A stretch of DNA of 64,000 nt, taken from NCBI RefSeq assembly GCF_004795015.1, contig NZ_SSBI01000030.1:1-64000 (forward strand), written 5' to 3'. This DNA is from Streptomyces sp. A1277 (lineage in GTDB: Bacteria; Actinomycetota; Actinomycetes; Streptomycetales; Streptomycetaceae). Every line of letters begins with the position of its first letter. Positions within the stretch are counted from its first letter, which is position 1. The notes below the pieces were generated by a model. It saw only the letters and a list, made by a program, of their open reading frames with translations. It did no database searches and had not been told where the DNA came from. This document shows, piece after piece, positions 35,261-44,132 of this stretch. Made by a program: the position numbers and the translations under genes.

Positions 35261-35506
35261 ATGAGCGCCTCCGCCCGGATCGACCGCACGCTGTGCCTGG
35301 GGACGGGGCTGTGCGAGTCGATGGCGCAGGACCTGTTCCTGCTGGACGACGACGGGCTCGCCGTGCCGCTGCCGGGCGACGGAAGCGACGAGCGGACGGA
35401 GCTGCTGCGGTCCATCGCCGACTGCTGCCCGACCGGGGCGATCACCGTCACCGAGAAGGGCCCCGGCGCGGCCGCACGCGAGAACGCACACGAGAGCGAG
35501 GGGTGA
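35261..35506 (+). CDS. [3Fe-4S]-type ferredoxin
   Basis: An 81-residue ferredoxin: IDRTLCLGTGLCESMAQDLF and SIADCCPTGAITV give three cluster cysteines with C-x5-C spacing and the CP pair, the pattern of Streptomyces P450 ferredoxins. The fourth position of the usual C-x2-x-x2-C motif is not cysteine, which favours a [3Fe-4S] cluster. It should carry electrons to the adjacent P450. It is separated from the P450 gene by a tandem repeat, and its stop lies 6 nt before the next oxygenase. Confidence 0.92.
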   Translation: MSASARIDRTLCLGTGLCESMAQDLFLLDDDGLAVPLPGDGSDERTELLRSIADCCPTGAITVTEKGPGAAARENAHESEG

Positions 35507-35512
35507 GACGGC

Positions 35513-37003
35513 ATGCAGGGGCAGTCCGCACAGCGGGACACCGACGTCGTGGTGGCAGGAGCGGGACCAGCCGGGCTCATGCTGGCCGCCGAACTGCGGC
35601 TGGCCGGTGCCGGGGTCGTGGTCCTGGAGCAGGAGAGCCGGCCGACCGCCGAGTCGCGCGGCATGGGGTTCACCGCCCGCACCCTGGAGGTGTTCGACCA
35701 GCGCGGGCTGCTGCCGAGGTTCGGTGAGCTGAAACGTTCCCCCGGCGGCCACTTCGGCAGCGTGCCGGTGAACTTCGCGGTCGGCGACGGACGGCACGCC
35801 GGCGTCACCGGCATCTCCCAGGCCCGGACCGTCGCCGCGCTGGGGGAGTGGGCGGCGGAGCTCGGCGCCGACATCCGGCGCGGCCACCGGCTGACCCGGT
35901 TCACCGACACCGGCGACGGGGTCGAGGTGTGGGCCGAGGGCCCCGACGGCGAGGTCCGGCTGACCGCGCCCTACCTCGTCGGGTGCGACGGCGGCCGCAG
36001 CACGGTCCGGCGGGCCGGCGGCTTCGACTTCCCCGGCACCGACGCCACCGCCGAACTGCTGCTCGCGGATGTGAAGGACCTCGAACTCCCGCCGAAATGG
36101 TCCGGGGAGCGCCACCCGGGAGGCATGCTGCTGGCCGCGCCGCTGGGCGACGGAATGGTCCGGATCGTGGTCTCCGAGCACGGAAGGGCGCCGCTGGAGC
36201 GCACCGGGCCCCCGGCCTTCAGCGAAGTGGCCGACGCCTGGAAGCGGGTCAGCGGCGACGACATCTCCGGTGCCACGCCGGTCTGGGTCAGCTCCTTCGG
36301 GGACGCGGCCAGGCAGGCTTCCGCGTACCGCAGGGGCCGGGTCCTGCTCGCCGGGGACGCCGCGCACGTCCACCTGCCCGCCAGCGGCCAGGGCATGAAC
36401 GTCAGCATCCAGGACGCCGTCAACCTCGGCTGGAAACTGGGCGCCGTCGTCACCGGCCGCGTCCCCGGAACGCTGCTGGACAGCTACCACGCGGAACGCC
36501 ACCCGGTCGGCGCCGAACTGCTGCGCAACACCCGGGCCCAGGCCACGCTGTTCCTCGGCGGGCCCGAGATGCAGCCGCTGCGCGATGTCCTCACCCGGGT
36601 GTTCGGCGGCGAGGAGGCGGCGCTGCTGCTGGCGGGGCTGGTCAGCGGCCTGGAGATCCGCTACGACGTCGGAGCCGGCGACCATCCGCTGCTCGGGCGG
36701 CGGCTCCCGGACATCCCGCTGGTGCTGGACGACGGGGAGAAGACCCGCAGCACCCGGCTGCTGCACCCGGCCCGCGGAGTGCTGCTGTCCCTGGGCGCCG
36801 ACCCCGAACCCGCCCGCCTCGCGGGCCGTTGGGCGCCCCGGGTGGACGTCCGCTCCGCCCGCCCGGCCGGCACCGGACCGGCCGGCGAGACGGTCGACGC
36901 CGACGCCGTACTGGTGCGCCCCGACGGCTATGTGGCCTGGGTGGCCGGGTCCGGCGACCTCGCCAGCGCCCTGAACCGCCACTTCGGTGAGCCCACCGGC
37001 TGA
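35513..37003 (+). CDS. FAD-dependent aromatic hydroxylase 1 (PgaE/RdmE type)
   Basis: A 496-residue class A flavoprotein monooxygenase: VVVAGAGPAGLMLAAELRLA (GxGxxG FAD site) at residues 12-31, LVGCDGGRSTVRRAGGF (DG motif) and VLLAGDAAHVHLPASGQGMN (GD motif). The C-terminal thioredoxin-like domain (LVRPDGYVAWVAGS) is typical of polyketide hydroxylases. Close relatives hydroxylate C-12 or C-12b of angucyclines. Six nt separate it from the ferredoxin gene. It is a paralogue of hydroxylase 2 at 38.5 kb, sharing long runs such as SGLEIRY and NTRAQ. Regiochemistry cannot be read from sequence. Confidence 0.93.
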   Translation: MQGQSAQRDTDVVVAGAGPAGLMLAAELRLAGAGVVVLEQESRPTAESRGMGFTARTLEVFDQRGLLPRFGELKRSPGGHFGSVPVNFAVGDGRHAGVTGISQARTVAALGEWAAELGADIRRGHRLTRFTDTGDGVEVWAEGPDGEVRLTAPYLVGCDGGRSTVRRAGGFDFPGTDATAELLLADVKDLELPPKWSGERHPGGMLLAAPLGDGMVRIVVSEHGRAPLERTGPPAFSEVADAWKRVSGDDISGATPVWVSSFGDAARQASAYRRGRVLLAGDAAHVHLPASGQGMNVSIQDAVNLGWKLGAVVTGRVPGTLLDSYHAERHPVGAELLRNTRAQATLFLGGPEMQPLRDVLTRVFGGEEAALLLAGLVSGLEIRYDVGAGDHPLLGRRLPDIPLVLDDGEKTRSTRLLHPARGVLLSLGADPEPARLAGRWAPRVDVRSARPAGTGPAGETVDADAVLVRPDGYVAWVAGSGDLASALNRHFGEPTG

Positions 37004-37034
37004 GCCCGGCCATCCCACGAGACAGGAGACGACC

Positions 37035-37700
37035 ATGACCAGGACCCGGACCCGGACCCAGCAGACGGCCGCACCCGTCATCGACCGCGGGGACGCGCAC
37101 GCCGTCTTCATGACCTACTGGCACGTGGCCGGCCAGGAGCAGGGCCGCGCGGTGCTCGACGAGATCGCGGACGCCTGGGAAGGGGCGTCCCGGCCCGCGG
37201 ACGTCCTCTCCTTCTCCTGCTACCTGAGCACGGGCAGCGACGACTTCACCGCGATGACGTACGCCCAGTGCGCGCACCCCGACGGCTACCGGCCCTTCAT
37301 CCGCGCCCTGCCCGCGCAGGCCGCACGGATGGAGCCGGTCGAGTACCGCCTGCACCGCAGTGTGCCGCTCGCCCCGGAGACCGGGCCGGCGGCCTCGGTG
37401 GTCATCGCCAGCTTCGACGTCGACGGCCGCGAGCGCCAGGAGCACATCGTCTCCTCCGTCACGGAGAACATCGAGAAGTCACCGCGTACCGACCAGCGCG
37501 GACTGATCGCCTCCCACTTCCACCTCAGCACCGACGGCACCCGTGTGATCAACTTCGCCGAGTGGACGAGCGACGAGGAGCACATCGCGTTCCTCGAGGG
37601 CGCCACCCGGCACCGGTCGCTGCGTCTGGCCACACACACCCCGGGCGTCCGCCCCATCGGCTTCACCCGCTACCACCTGTATCGCGCCATCGGCTCCTGA
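37035..37700 (+). CDS. SchA/CurD-like protein 1 (tandem ABM-type domains)
   Basis: A 221-residue protein with two similar halves: residues about 20-115 (AVFMTYWHVAGQEQGRAVLD; YAQCAHPDGYRPFIR) and 125-215 (SVVIASFDVDGRERQEHIVS; INFAEWTSDEEHIAFLEGAT). These have the ferredoxin-like fold of antibiotic biosynthesis monooxygenases and SchA/CurD proteins of spore-pigment-type clusters. It may act as a cofactor-free oxygenase or as a cyclase partner. ATG at 37035-37037 follows AGGAGA. A paralogue follows 110 nt downstream, so a tandem duplication preceded divergence. Confidence 0.75.
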   Translation: MTRTRTRTQQTAAPVIDRGDAHAVFMTYWHVAGQEQGRAVLDEIADAWEGASRPADVLSFSCYLSTGSDDFTAMTYAQCAHPDGYRPFIRALPAQAARMEPVEYRLHRSVPLAPETGPAASVVIASFDVDGRERQEHIVSSVTENIEKSPRTDQRGLIASHFHLSTDGTRVINFAEWTSDEEHIAFLEGATRHRSLRLATHTPGVRPIGFTRYHLYRAIGS

Positions 37701-37810
37701 TGAATGGCCGACAGGGTACAAATCGGATCAGTGAACTCCGTTCTTTGTCATCATGGTTGACGGCCCGGCAGTGATGACGGACCGACAGTGATGGCACGAA
37801 GGAGAAGCCC

Positions 37811-38449
37811 ATGGCCGATGCCCCCAGTCCCTTCCCGGACGTCGCCCGCACGGACGCCGGAGTCGCGCTGGTGACTCCGCTGTACGTCGGGGGACCCGGA
37901 CCCCAGCGCGCTGAGGTGGAACGGGTCCTGGCGCCGTACCGGAACGGTTCGCTGCCCGAGGGCTTCCTCTCCGTGAGCGTCTTCACCAGCACCGAGGGCG
38001 AGAACGTGCTCACGTACGCCCAGTGGACCTCTGACGACGCCTACCGCGCGTTCGTACGGGACGGCGGTCTCGGCGAGCCGGACGAGAACACCACCGAGCC
38101 GGTCCGCTACAAGCTCTACCGGGGCCGGGTCCTGGAACCCGGCAGCGTCCCGACCGTGCTGGTGACGCCCGTCTTCGACGTGGACGGCCGGGACCGGCAG
38201 CGGCGCTCGATCGACAACCTCATCGACGGGCCGCTCGGCACCCCGTTCCCCGGCCTGGTCGGCTCCCACTTCCACATCAGTCTCGACGGCACCCGCGTCC
38301 TCAACTGGGCCGAGTGGGTCGACGAGGACGCCCATGTGGGCTTCATGAAGAGCAGCCGTCCCAAGGAGTGCCTGGAGGCCATCACGATGCCGGGCGTCCG
38401 CGGCATAGGCGGTAAGAGGTACGTGCTCGCGGGTGCCGTGACCCGCTGA
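37811..38449 (+). CDS. SchA/CurD-like protein 2 (tandem ABM-type domains)
   Basis: A 212-residue paralogue of the preceding gene: ALVTPLYVGGPGPQRAEVER with VLTYAQWTSDDAYRAFVRDG in the first half, TVLVTPVFDVDGRDRQRRSI with LNWAEWVDEDAHVGFMKSS in the second. Shared motifs (SHFHISLDGTRV here, SHFHLSTDGTRV in its neighbour) show common ancestry. The 110-nt gap upstream has a repeated CAGTGATG word. A strong terminator follows, so this is probably the end of a transcription unit that begins at 32.9 kb. The exact reaction is unknown; quinone-forming oxidation or cyclisation are possibilities. Confidence 0.75.
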   Translation: MADAPSPFPDVARTDAGVALVTPLYVGGPGPQRAEVERVLAPYRNGSLPEGFLSVSVFTSTEGENVLTYAQWTSDDAYRAFVRDGGLGEPDENTTEPVRYKLYRGRVLEPGSVPTVLVTPVFDVDGRDRQRRSIDNLIDGPLGTPFPGLVGSHFHISLDGTRVLNWAEWVDEDAHVGFMKSSRPKECLEAITMPGVRGIGGKRYVLAGAVTR

Positions 38450-38465
38450 CTTCTCGGCTCCCCAG

Positions 38466-38503
38466 AACGGCCCAGGTCCTCGGACCTGGGCCGTTCGTCT
38501 TTT
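38466..38503 (+). terminator. Rho-independent terminator
   Basis: AACGGCCCAGGTCC (38466-38479) and GGACCTGGGCCGTT (38482-38495) are perfect 14-bp arms with a 2-nt centre, followed by CGTCTTTT. It separates the upstream oxygenase unit from the minimal PKS unit. Confidence 0.9.
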
Positions 38504-38540
38504 CCGGAACGTCCAGTGCAGGAGCGAACAAGGAGGGTGC

Positions 38541-40010
38541 ATGGACACTCAAGTGATCGTCGTCGGAGCCGGACCGGCCGGAATGATGCTCGCCGGCGAA
38601 CTGCGGCTGGCCGGGGTCGACGTCGTCGTCCTGGAAAAGCTCGCCCGGCGGACCGGGGAATCGCGGGGACTGGGCTTCACCGCCCGCACGATGGAGGTCT
38701 TCGACCAGCGCGGTCTGCTCTCCCGGTTCGGTGACATCGAGGTCAGCGACCAGGGGCACTTCGGCGGCCTGCCGATCGACTTCTCCCTCCTGGACGGGGC
38801 CCACCAGGCCGCCAAGACCATCCCCCAGTCGCACACCGAAACGGTGCTGGAGGAGTGGGTCACCTCCCTCGGCGCAGACATACGGCGCAGCCACGAACTG
38901 CTCTCCGTCAAGGACGCCGGTGACCACGTCGAGGCGGAGGTCCGCGGCCCCGACGGGGTCCACCGGCTGACCGCCCCCTACCTCGTGGGGTGCGACGGCG
39001 GGCGCAGCCTGGTCCGCAAGCAGGCCGGGTTCGAGTTCCCCGGCACCGCCGCGACGATGGAGATGTTCCTCGCCGACGTGAAGGGGCTCGACCTGGCCCC
39101 CCGGATGATCGGCGAGACCCTGCCCGGTGGCATGGTCATGGTGGGACCGCTCCCGGGCGGCGTCACCCGGCTGATCGTGTGCGAGCGCGGAACCCCGCCC
39201 CAGCGGCGCGAGACCCCGCCCGCGTACGAGGAGGTGGCCGCCGCCTGGAAGCGGCTGACCGGGGACGACATCTCGCACGGCGAGCCGGTGTGGGTCAGTT
39301 CCTTCGGGGACGCCACCCGCCAGGCGACCCACTACCGCCAGGGCCGCATCCTGCTGGCCGGCGACTCCGCCCACATCCACCTGCCGGCCGGCGGCCAGGG
39401 CATGAACACCAGCATCCAGGACGCGGTGAACCTCGGCTGGAAGCTGGCGGCCGTCGCCCTCGGCCGGATGGACGACGCGTTCCTGGACACCTACCACGAC
39501 GAACGCCACCCCGTGGGCAAGCGCCTGCTGATGAACACCCGGGCCCAGGGGCTGCTGTTCCTCAGCGGCGCGGAAGTCCAGCCGCTGCGGGACGTGTTCA
39601 AGGAGCTCATCGCCTACGAACCGGTCAGCCGCCATCTGGCCGCCATGGTCAGCGGCCTTGAGATCCGCTACGGCATCGCCGCGGGCACCCACCCCCTGCT
39701 CGGCCGCCGGATGCCGGACCTGCGGCTGACGGGCATCACGGCCCCCGCCGGCAGCACCGAGGCGCTGCACTCCGGCCGCGGCGTCCTCCTCGACCTCGCC
39801 GACAACGCCGAACTGCGCCGCCGGGCGGCCGGCTGGACGGACCGGGTGGATGTGGTGACCGCCGAACCGAAGGCCCTGCCCGACGACGGATCACTGGACG
39901 GCACCACCGCCGTCCTGATCCGCCCCGACGGCTACGTGGCCTGGGCCGCACCGGGAAGCCACAGCGACCTGCCGATGGCCCTGGAGCGCTGGTTCGGGCC
40001 GGCGCGCTGA
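38541..40010 (+). CDS. FAD-dependent aromatic hydroxylase 2 (JadH/PgaE type)
   Basis: A 489-residue flavoprotein monooxygenase: VIVVGAGPAGMMLAGELRLA at residues 5-24, LVGCDGGRSLVRKQAGF, ILLAGDSAHIHLPAGGQGMN, and the thioredoxin-like tail LIRPDGYVAWAAPG. In jad/pga/urd clusters a gene of this type stands exactly here, followed by the TcmI-like cyclase and the ketosynthase pair; its product oxidises the C-12 position of the first angucycline. The synteny supports the same role. AAGGAGGG before the ATG is a strong ribosome site. It starts the minimal-PKS operon just after a terminator. Confidence 0.95.
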   Translation: MDTQVIVVGAGPAGMMLAGELRLAGVDVVVLEKLARRTGESRGLGFTARTMEVFDQRGLLSRFGDIEVSDQGHFGGLPIDFSLLDGAHQAAKTIPQSHTETVLEEWVTSLGADIRRSHELLSVKDAGDHVEAEVRGPDGVHRLTAPYLVGCDGGRSLVRKQAGFEFPGTAATMEMFLADVKGLDLAPRMIGETLPGGMVMVGPLPGGVTRLIVCERGTPPQRRETPPAYEEVAAAWKRLTGDDISHGEPVWVSSFGDATRQATHYRQGRILLAGDSAHIHLPAGGQGMNTSIQDAVNLGWKLAAVALGRMDDAFLDTYHDERHPVGKRLLMNTRAQGLLFLSGAEVQPLRDVFKELIAYEPVSRHLAAMVSGLEIRYGIAAGTHPLLGRRMPDLRLTGITAPAGSTEALHSGRGVLLDLADNAELRRRAAGWTDRVDVVTAEPKALPDDGSLDGTTAVLIRPDGYVAWAAPGSHSDLPMALERWFGPAR

Positions 40011-40047
40011 CCCCCGTACACCCCAGAGAAGAGAGAAGAGACCGACC

Positions 40048-40377
40048 ATGCACAGCACCCTGATCGTCGCGCGGATGGACCCGGGTTCCGCACCCGATGT
40101 CGCCGGACTGTTCGACGCCTTCGACAAGACGGAGATGCCGCACCTGATGGGCACCCGGCGCCGCCAGCTGTTCTCGTACCGCGGCCTGTACTTCCACCTC
40201 CAGGAGTTCGACCAGGACAACGGCGGCCAGCTGATCGAGCAGGCCAAGACCGACCCCCGGTTCATCGGGATCAGCGAGGACCTCAAGCCGTTCATCGAGG
40301 CGTACGACCCCGCCACCTGGCGCTCTCCCGCCGACGCGATGGCGACCCGCTTCTACCACTGGGAGGGTTCCGCGTGA
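40048..40377 (+). CDS. TcmI-family polyketide cyclase
   Basis: A 109-residue cyclase of the TcmI/JadI family: [40 protein letters not shown] and [24 protein letters not shown] are recognisable through the whole length. These small dimeric proteins steer late ring closures of type II polyketide intermediates without cofactors. AGAGAAGAGA precedes the ATG. Its TGA overlaps the KS-alpha GTG (GTGA), so cyclase and synthase are translationally coupled. Confidence 0.94.
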   Translation: MHSTLIVARMDPGSAPDVAGLFDAFDKTEMPHLMGTRRRQLFSYRGLYFHLQEFDQDNGGQLIEQAKTDPRFIGISEDLKPFIEAYDPATWRSPADAMATRFYHWEGSA

Positions 40378-41645
40378 CCGGGCGCAGGGTCGTCATCACC
40401 GGCATCGGAGTCGTCGCCCCCGGCGGCATAGGCGTCAAGGACTTCTGGAGCCTGCTCAGCGAGGGCCGTACCGCCACCCGCGGCATCACCTTCTTCGACC
40501 CCGCGCCGTTCCGGTCCCGGGTCGCCGCCGAGATCGACTTCGACGCCGAGGCGAGCGGGCTGAGCCCCCAGGAGATCCGGCGGATGGACCGGGCGGCCCA
40601 GCTCGCGATCGTCGCCACCCGGGAGGCGGTCGCGGACAGCGGCCTCGACGTGGGCGCGATGGACCCGTACCGGCTCGGCGTCACGATCGGCAGCGCGGTC
40701 GGCGCGACGATGGGGCTCGACGAGGAGTACCGCGTCGTCAGCGACCAGGGCCGGTTGGACCTGGTGGACCACGCGTACGCCGCCCCGCACCTCTACAACT
40801 ACTTCGTCCCCAGCTCCTTCGCCGCCGAGGTCGCCTGGTCCGTCGGCGCACAGGGGCCCAGCACGGTGGTGTCGACCGGCTGCACCTCCGGCCTGGACTC
40901 CGTCGGGTACGCCGTCGAGCTGCTGCGCGAGGGCTCGGTGGACGTGATGATCGCCGGCGCGTCGGACGCGCCGATCTCCCCGATCACGATGGCGTGCTTC
41001 GACGCGATCAAGGCGACCACCCCGCGCGACGACGCCCCCGGGCAGGCGTCGCGGCCGTTCGACGGCACCCGCAACGGCTTCGTCCTCGGCGAGGGTTCCG
41101 CGGTGTTCGTCCTGGAGGAGCTGGAGAGCGCCCGGCGGCGCGGCGCGCACGTCTACGCCGAGATCTCCGGCTACGCCTCCCGCTGCAACGCCTTCCACAT
41201 GACCGGGCTGCGCCCGGACGGGGAGGAGATGGCCGAGGCGATCCGAGTGGCCCTGGACGAGGCCCGGATCTCCGGTGACCGCATCGACTACATCAACGCG
41301 CACGGCTCCGGCACCAAGCAGAACGACCGGCACGAGACGGCCGCGTTCAAGAAGAGCCTCGGCGACCACGCCTACCGCACCCCGGTCAGCTCCATCAAGT
41401 CGATGGTGGGGCACTCGCTGGGCGCGATCGGCTCCATCGAGATCGCCGCCTGCGCCCTGGCCATGGAGAACAACGTCGTTCCCCCCACGGCCAACCTGCA
41501 CACAGCCGACCCCGAATGCGACCTGGACTACGTGCCGCTCACCGCGCGGGACCACCGCACGGACACGGTGCTCACCGTGGGCAGCGGGTTCGGCGGATTC
41601 CAGAGCGCCATGGTGCTGGCGCGGGTCGAAGGGAGCACGCGATGA
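40374..41645 (+). CDS. Type II PKS ketosynthase alpha
   Basis: A 423-residue beta-ketoacyl synthase that extends the chain with malonyl-ACP. The nucleophile lies in [20 protein letters not shown] (C170). The catalytic histidines are in [15 protein letters not shown] and [15 protein letters not shown]. The C-terminal [15 protein letters not shown] is a hallmark of the family. The GTG start overlaps the cyclase stop, and its own TGA overlaps the KS-beta ATG (ATGA), ensuring equimolar production of the heterodimer. Confidence 0.98.
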   Translation: MTGRRVVITGIGVVAPGGIGVKDFWSLLSEGRTATRGITFFDPAPFRSRVAAEIDFDAEASGLSPQEIRRMDRAAQLAIVATREAVADSGLDVGAMDPYRLGVTIGSAVGATMGLDEEYRVVSDQGRLDLVDHAYAAPHLYNYFVPSSFAAEVAWSVGAQGPSTVVSTGCTSGLDSVGYAVELLREGSVDVMIAGASDAPISPITMACFDAIKATTPRDDAPGQASRPFDGTRNGFVLGEGSAVFVLEELESARRRGAHVYAEISGYASRCNAFHMTGLRPDGEEMAEAIRVALDEARISGDRIDYINAHGSGTKQNDRHETAAFKKSLGDHAYRTPVSSIKSMVGHSLGAIGSIEIAACALAMENNVVPPTANLHTADPECDLDYVPLTARDHRTDTVLTVGSGFGGFQSAMVLARVEGSTR

Positions 41646-42862
41646 CGACATCGGTCGTGATCACCGGTCTGGGCATCGCCGCCCCCAACGGCCTGGGCAA
41701 GGAGGACTTCTGGGAGGCCACCCGAGCGGGGCGGGGCGGAATCGGCCCCCTCACCCGGTTCGACGGCTCGGGATACCCGGCGAAGCTGGCCGGTGAGGTC
41801 CCTGGCTTCGACGCGAAGGAGCACCTGCCGAGCAGGCTGCTCCCGCAGACGGACCGGATGACCAGGCTCGCGCTGGTCGCCACCGACTGGGCCCTGGCCG
41901 ATGCCGGGATCAAGCCGCAGGAGGCCGAGGGCTTCGAGATGGGCGTGGTGACGGCCAGCTCGTCGGGCGGTTTCGAGTTCGGCCAGAACGAGCTGCGGAA
42001 GCTGTGGAGCAAGGGCAGCCAGCACGTCAGCGCTTACCAGTCCTTCGCCTGGTTCTACGCCGTCAACAGCGGCCAGATCTCCATCCGCAACGGGATGAAG
42101 GGGCCCAGCGGTGTCCTGGTGAGCGACCAGGCGGGCGGCCTCGACGCCGTCGCGCACGCGCGCCGCCAGATCCGCAAGGGCACCGGGATGATCGTCTCCG
42201 GCAGCATCGACGCATCCGTCTGCCCCTGGGGCTGGGTGGCCCAGCTGGCGAGCGGGCGCCTGAGCACCGTCGACGACCCCGACCGCGCCTACCTGCCGTT
42301 CGACACCCGGGCCGCCGGCCATGTCGCGGGCGAGGGCGGCGCGATGCTCATCCTGGAGCAGGCCGACGACGCGCGCCGCCGGGGCGCCCGGATCTACGGC
42401 GAGGTCGCCGGGTACGGCGCCACCTTCGACCCGAAGCCGGGCAGCGGGGGCGAGCCCGGTCTGCGCAAGGCGATCGAACTGGCCCTGGCCGACGCCGGCA
42501 CCGCGCCCGGCGACGTCGACGTGGTCTTCGCCGACGCGGCGGCGGTGCCGGAACTGGACCGGGCCGAGGCCGACGCGATCAACGCGGTCTTCGGACGGGG
42601 CGACGTACCCGTCACCGCGCCGAAGACGATGACCGGCCGCCTCTACTCCGGGGCCGCACCGCTCGACCTGGCCACCGCGCTACTGGCGATGGAGTCCGGG
42701 CTGATCCCGCCCAGCACCAACGTCGAACCCGACCCGGCCCTCGGCCTCGACCTCGTCACGGGCGGCGCCCGGCCCGGCCGGGTGAACACCGCGCTGGTGC
42801 TGGCCCGCGGCCACGGCGGCTTCAACTCCGCGGTGCTGCTGCGCAGCGCCCCCACCGGCTGA
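41642..42862 (+). CDS. Type II PKS ketosynthase beta (chain length factor)
   Basis: A 406-residue KS-like partner without the cysteine: at the active-site position it has glutamine ([20 protein letters not shown]163), as in all chain length factors. The residue supports decarboxylation of the starter malonyl, and the dimer tunnel sets chain length. Other landmarks are [29 protein letters not shown] and the C-terminal [16 protein letters not shown]. Start overlaps KS-alpha. Gene context suggests a decaketide, but the tunnel residues were not analysed. Confidence 0.98.
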   Translation: MTTSVVITGLGIAAPNGLGKEDFWEATRAGRGGIGPLTRFDGSGYPAKLAGEVPGFDAKEHLPSRLLPQTDRMTRLALVATDWALADAGIKPQEAEGFEMGVVTASSSGGFEFGQNELRKLWSKGSQHVSAYQSFAWFYAVNSGQISIRNGMKGPSGVLVSDQAGGLDAVAHARRQIRKGTGMIVSGSIDASVCPWGWVAQLASGRLSTVDDPDRAYLPFDTRAAGHVAGEGGAMLILEQADDARRRGARIYGEVAGYGATFDPKPGSGGEPGLRKAIELALADAGTAPGDVDVVFADAAAVPELDRAEADAINAVFGRGDVPVTAPKTMTGRLYSGAAPLDLATALLAMESGLIPPSTNVEPDPALGLDLVTGGARPGRVNTALVLARGHGGFNSAVLLRSAPTG

Positions 42863-42952
42863 CCCGGCCGGACGACGGCACGACCTCTCTCCCGTACACA
42901 ACTGGCCCGTACACAACCGGTACGAACCCTCAGAAGGAAGGCAGGGCAGACG

Positions 42953-43222
42953 GTGAGCACTCAGCCGTTCACGATCGACGACCTCAAGCGGATCCTGCTC
43001 GAAGGCTCCGGCGCCGCGGAGGACGTGGACCTCGACACCGACATCCTGGACCAGGAGTTCGAGGACCTGGGCTACGACTCCCTGGCGCTGCTGGAGACCA
43101 GCAGCCGGATCGAGCGCACGTACGGCATCACGATCTCCGACTCCATCCTGGCCGACGCGACGACCCCGCGCGCCCTGGTCGGAGCCGTCAACGAGCACCT
43201 GGCGGACGACGCCGCGGCCTGA
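42953..43222 (+). CDS. Acyl carrier protein
   Basis: An 89-residue ACP with the phosphopantetheine serine in EDLGYDSLALLETSSRIER (S43). The usual helix pattern is complete (FTIDDLKRILLEGSG; ITISDSILADATTPRALVGA). It carries the growing chain between KS-alpha, ketoreductase and cyclases. GTG at 42953-42955 has GAAGG some 12 nt upstream. The phosphopantetheinyl transferase at 13.8 kb is the likely activating enzyme. Confidence 0.97.
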   Translation: MSTQPFTIDDLKRILLEGSGAAEDVDLDTDILDQEFEDLGYDSLALLETSSRIERTYGITISDSILADATTPRALVGAVNEHLADDAAA

Positions 43223-43294
43223 CCGCGCCGGCCCCGGTCCCGCCGCACCTCTCGCGTATCTCGCGCATCTCATCCACCGTTCACGGGAGCAGCA

Positions 43295-44086
43295 ATGTCA
43301 CATGACACGCAGGACACCAGGGTCGCCGTCGTCACCGGCGCCACCAGCGGAATCGGCCTCGCCGTCGCCCGGCTGCTGGCCGGCCAGGGGCACCGGGTCT
43401 TCATCGGGGCGCGCAACGCCGAGAACGTGGCCTCCACCGTCAAGGAGCTGCGGGAGGACGGCCTGGACATCGACGGCGCGTCGCTCGACGTCCGGTCCCC
43501 GGAAGGCGTCGAGGAGTTCGTGCGCGCCGCCGTGCAGCGCTACGGAACCGTCGACGTCCTGGTGAACAACGCGGGGCGCAGCGGTGGCGGCGTCACCGCC
43601 GACATCGACGACGAGCTGTGGGCCGACGTCATCGACACCAACCTCAACAGCGTCTTCCGGATGACCCGTGCCGTGCTCAACGCGGGCGGCATGCGGGACA
43701 AGAGCCGGGGCCGCATCATCAACATCGCCTCCACCGCCGGCAAGCAGGGCGTGGTCCTCGGAGCGCCCTACTCGGCCTCCAAGCACGGCGTGGTCGGCTT
43801 CACCAAGGCCCTCGGCAACGAACTCGCGCCGACCGGCATCACCGTCAACGCCGTCTGCCCCGGCTACGTCGAGACCCCCATGGCCCAGCGGGTGCGCCAG
43901 GGCTACGCGGCGGCGTACGACACCGACGAGGCCGCGATCATGAAGCGCTTCACCGCGAAGATCCCGCTCGGCCGCTACTCGACCCCCGAGGAGGTGGCCG
44001 GCCTCGTCGGCTACCTGTCGTCGGACACCGCCGCGTCGATCACGGCCCAGGCGCTGAACGTCTGCGGCGGACTCGGCAACTTCTGA
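43295..44086 (+). CDS. C-9 ketoreductase (ActIII type)
   Basis: A 263-residue SDR: VVTGATSGIGLAVARLLAGQ (NADPH site), VNNAGRSGGG, IINIASTAGKQGVV with the catalytic serine (S146), and GAPYSASKHGVVG with Y159 and K163. The PGYVETPMAQRVRQGYAAAY loop is characteristic of ActIII-type enzymes that reduce the C-9 ketone and fix the first cyclisation. Presence of this gene classes the product among reduced aromatic polyketides such as angucyclines. It follows the ACP gene, the standard order. The ATG follows GGGAGCAGCA. Confidence 0.97.
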   Translation: MSHDTQDTRVAVVTGATSGIGLAVARLLAGQGHRVFIGARNAENVASTVKELREDGLDIDGASLDVRSPEGVEEFVRAAVQRYGTVDVLVNNAGRSGGGVTADIDDELWADVIDTNLNSVFRMTRAVLNAGGMRDKSRGRIINIASTAGKQGVVLGAPYSASKHGVVGFTKALGNELAPTGITVNAVCPGYVETPMAQRVRQGYAAAYDTDEAAIMKRFTAKIPLGRYSTPEEVAGLVGYLSSDTAASITAQALNVCGGLGNF

Positions 44087-44132
44087 TCCCTCCCCAGGAC
44101 CCCTCCCCAGGACCCCTTGCAGGAGACACACC

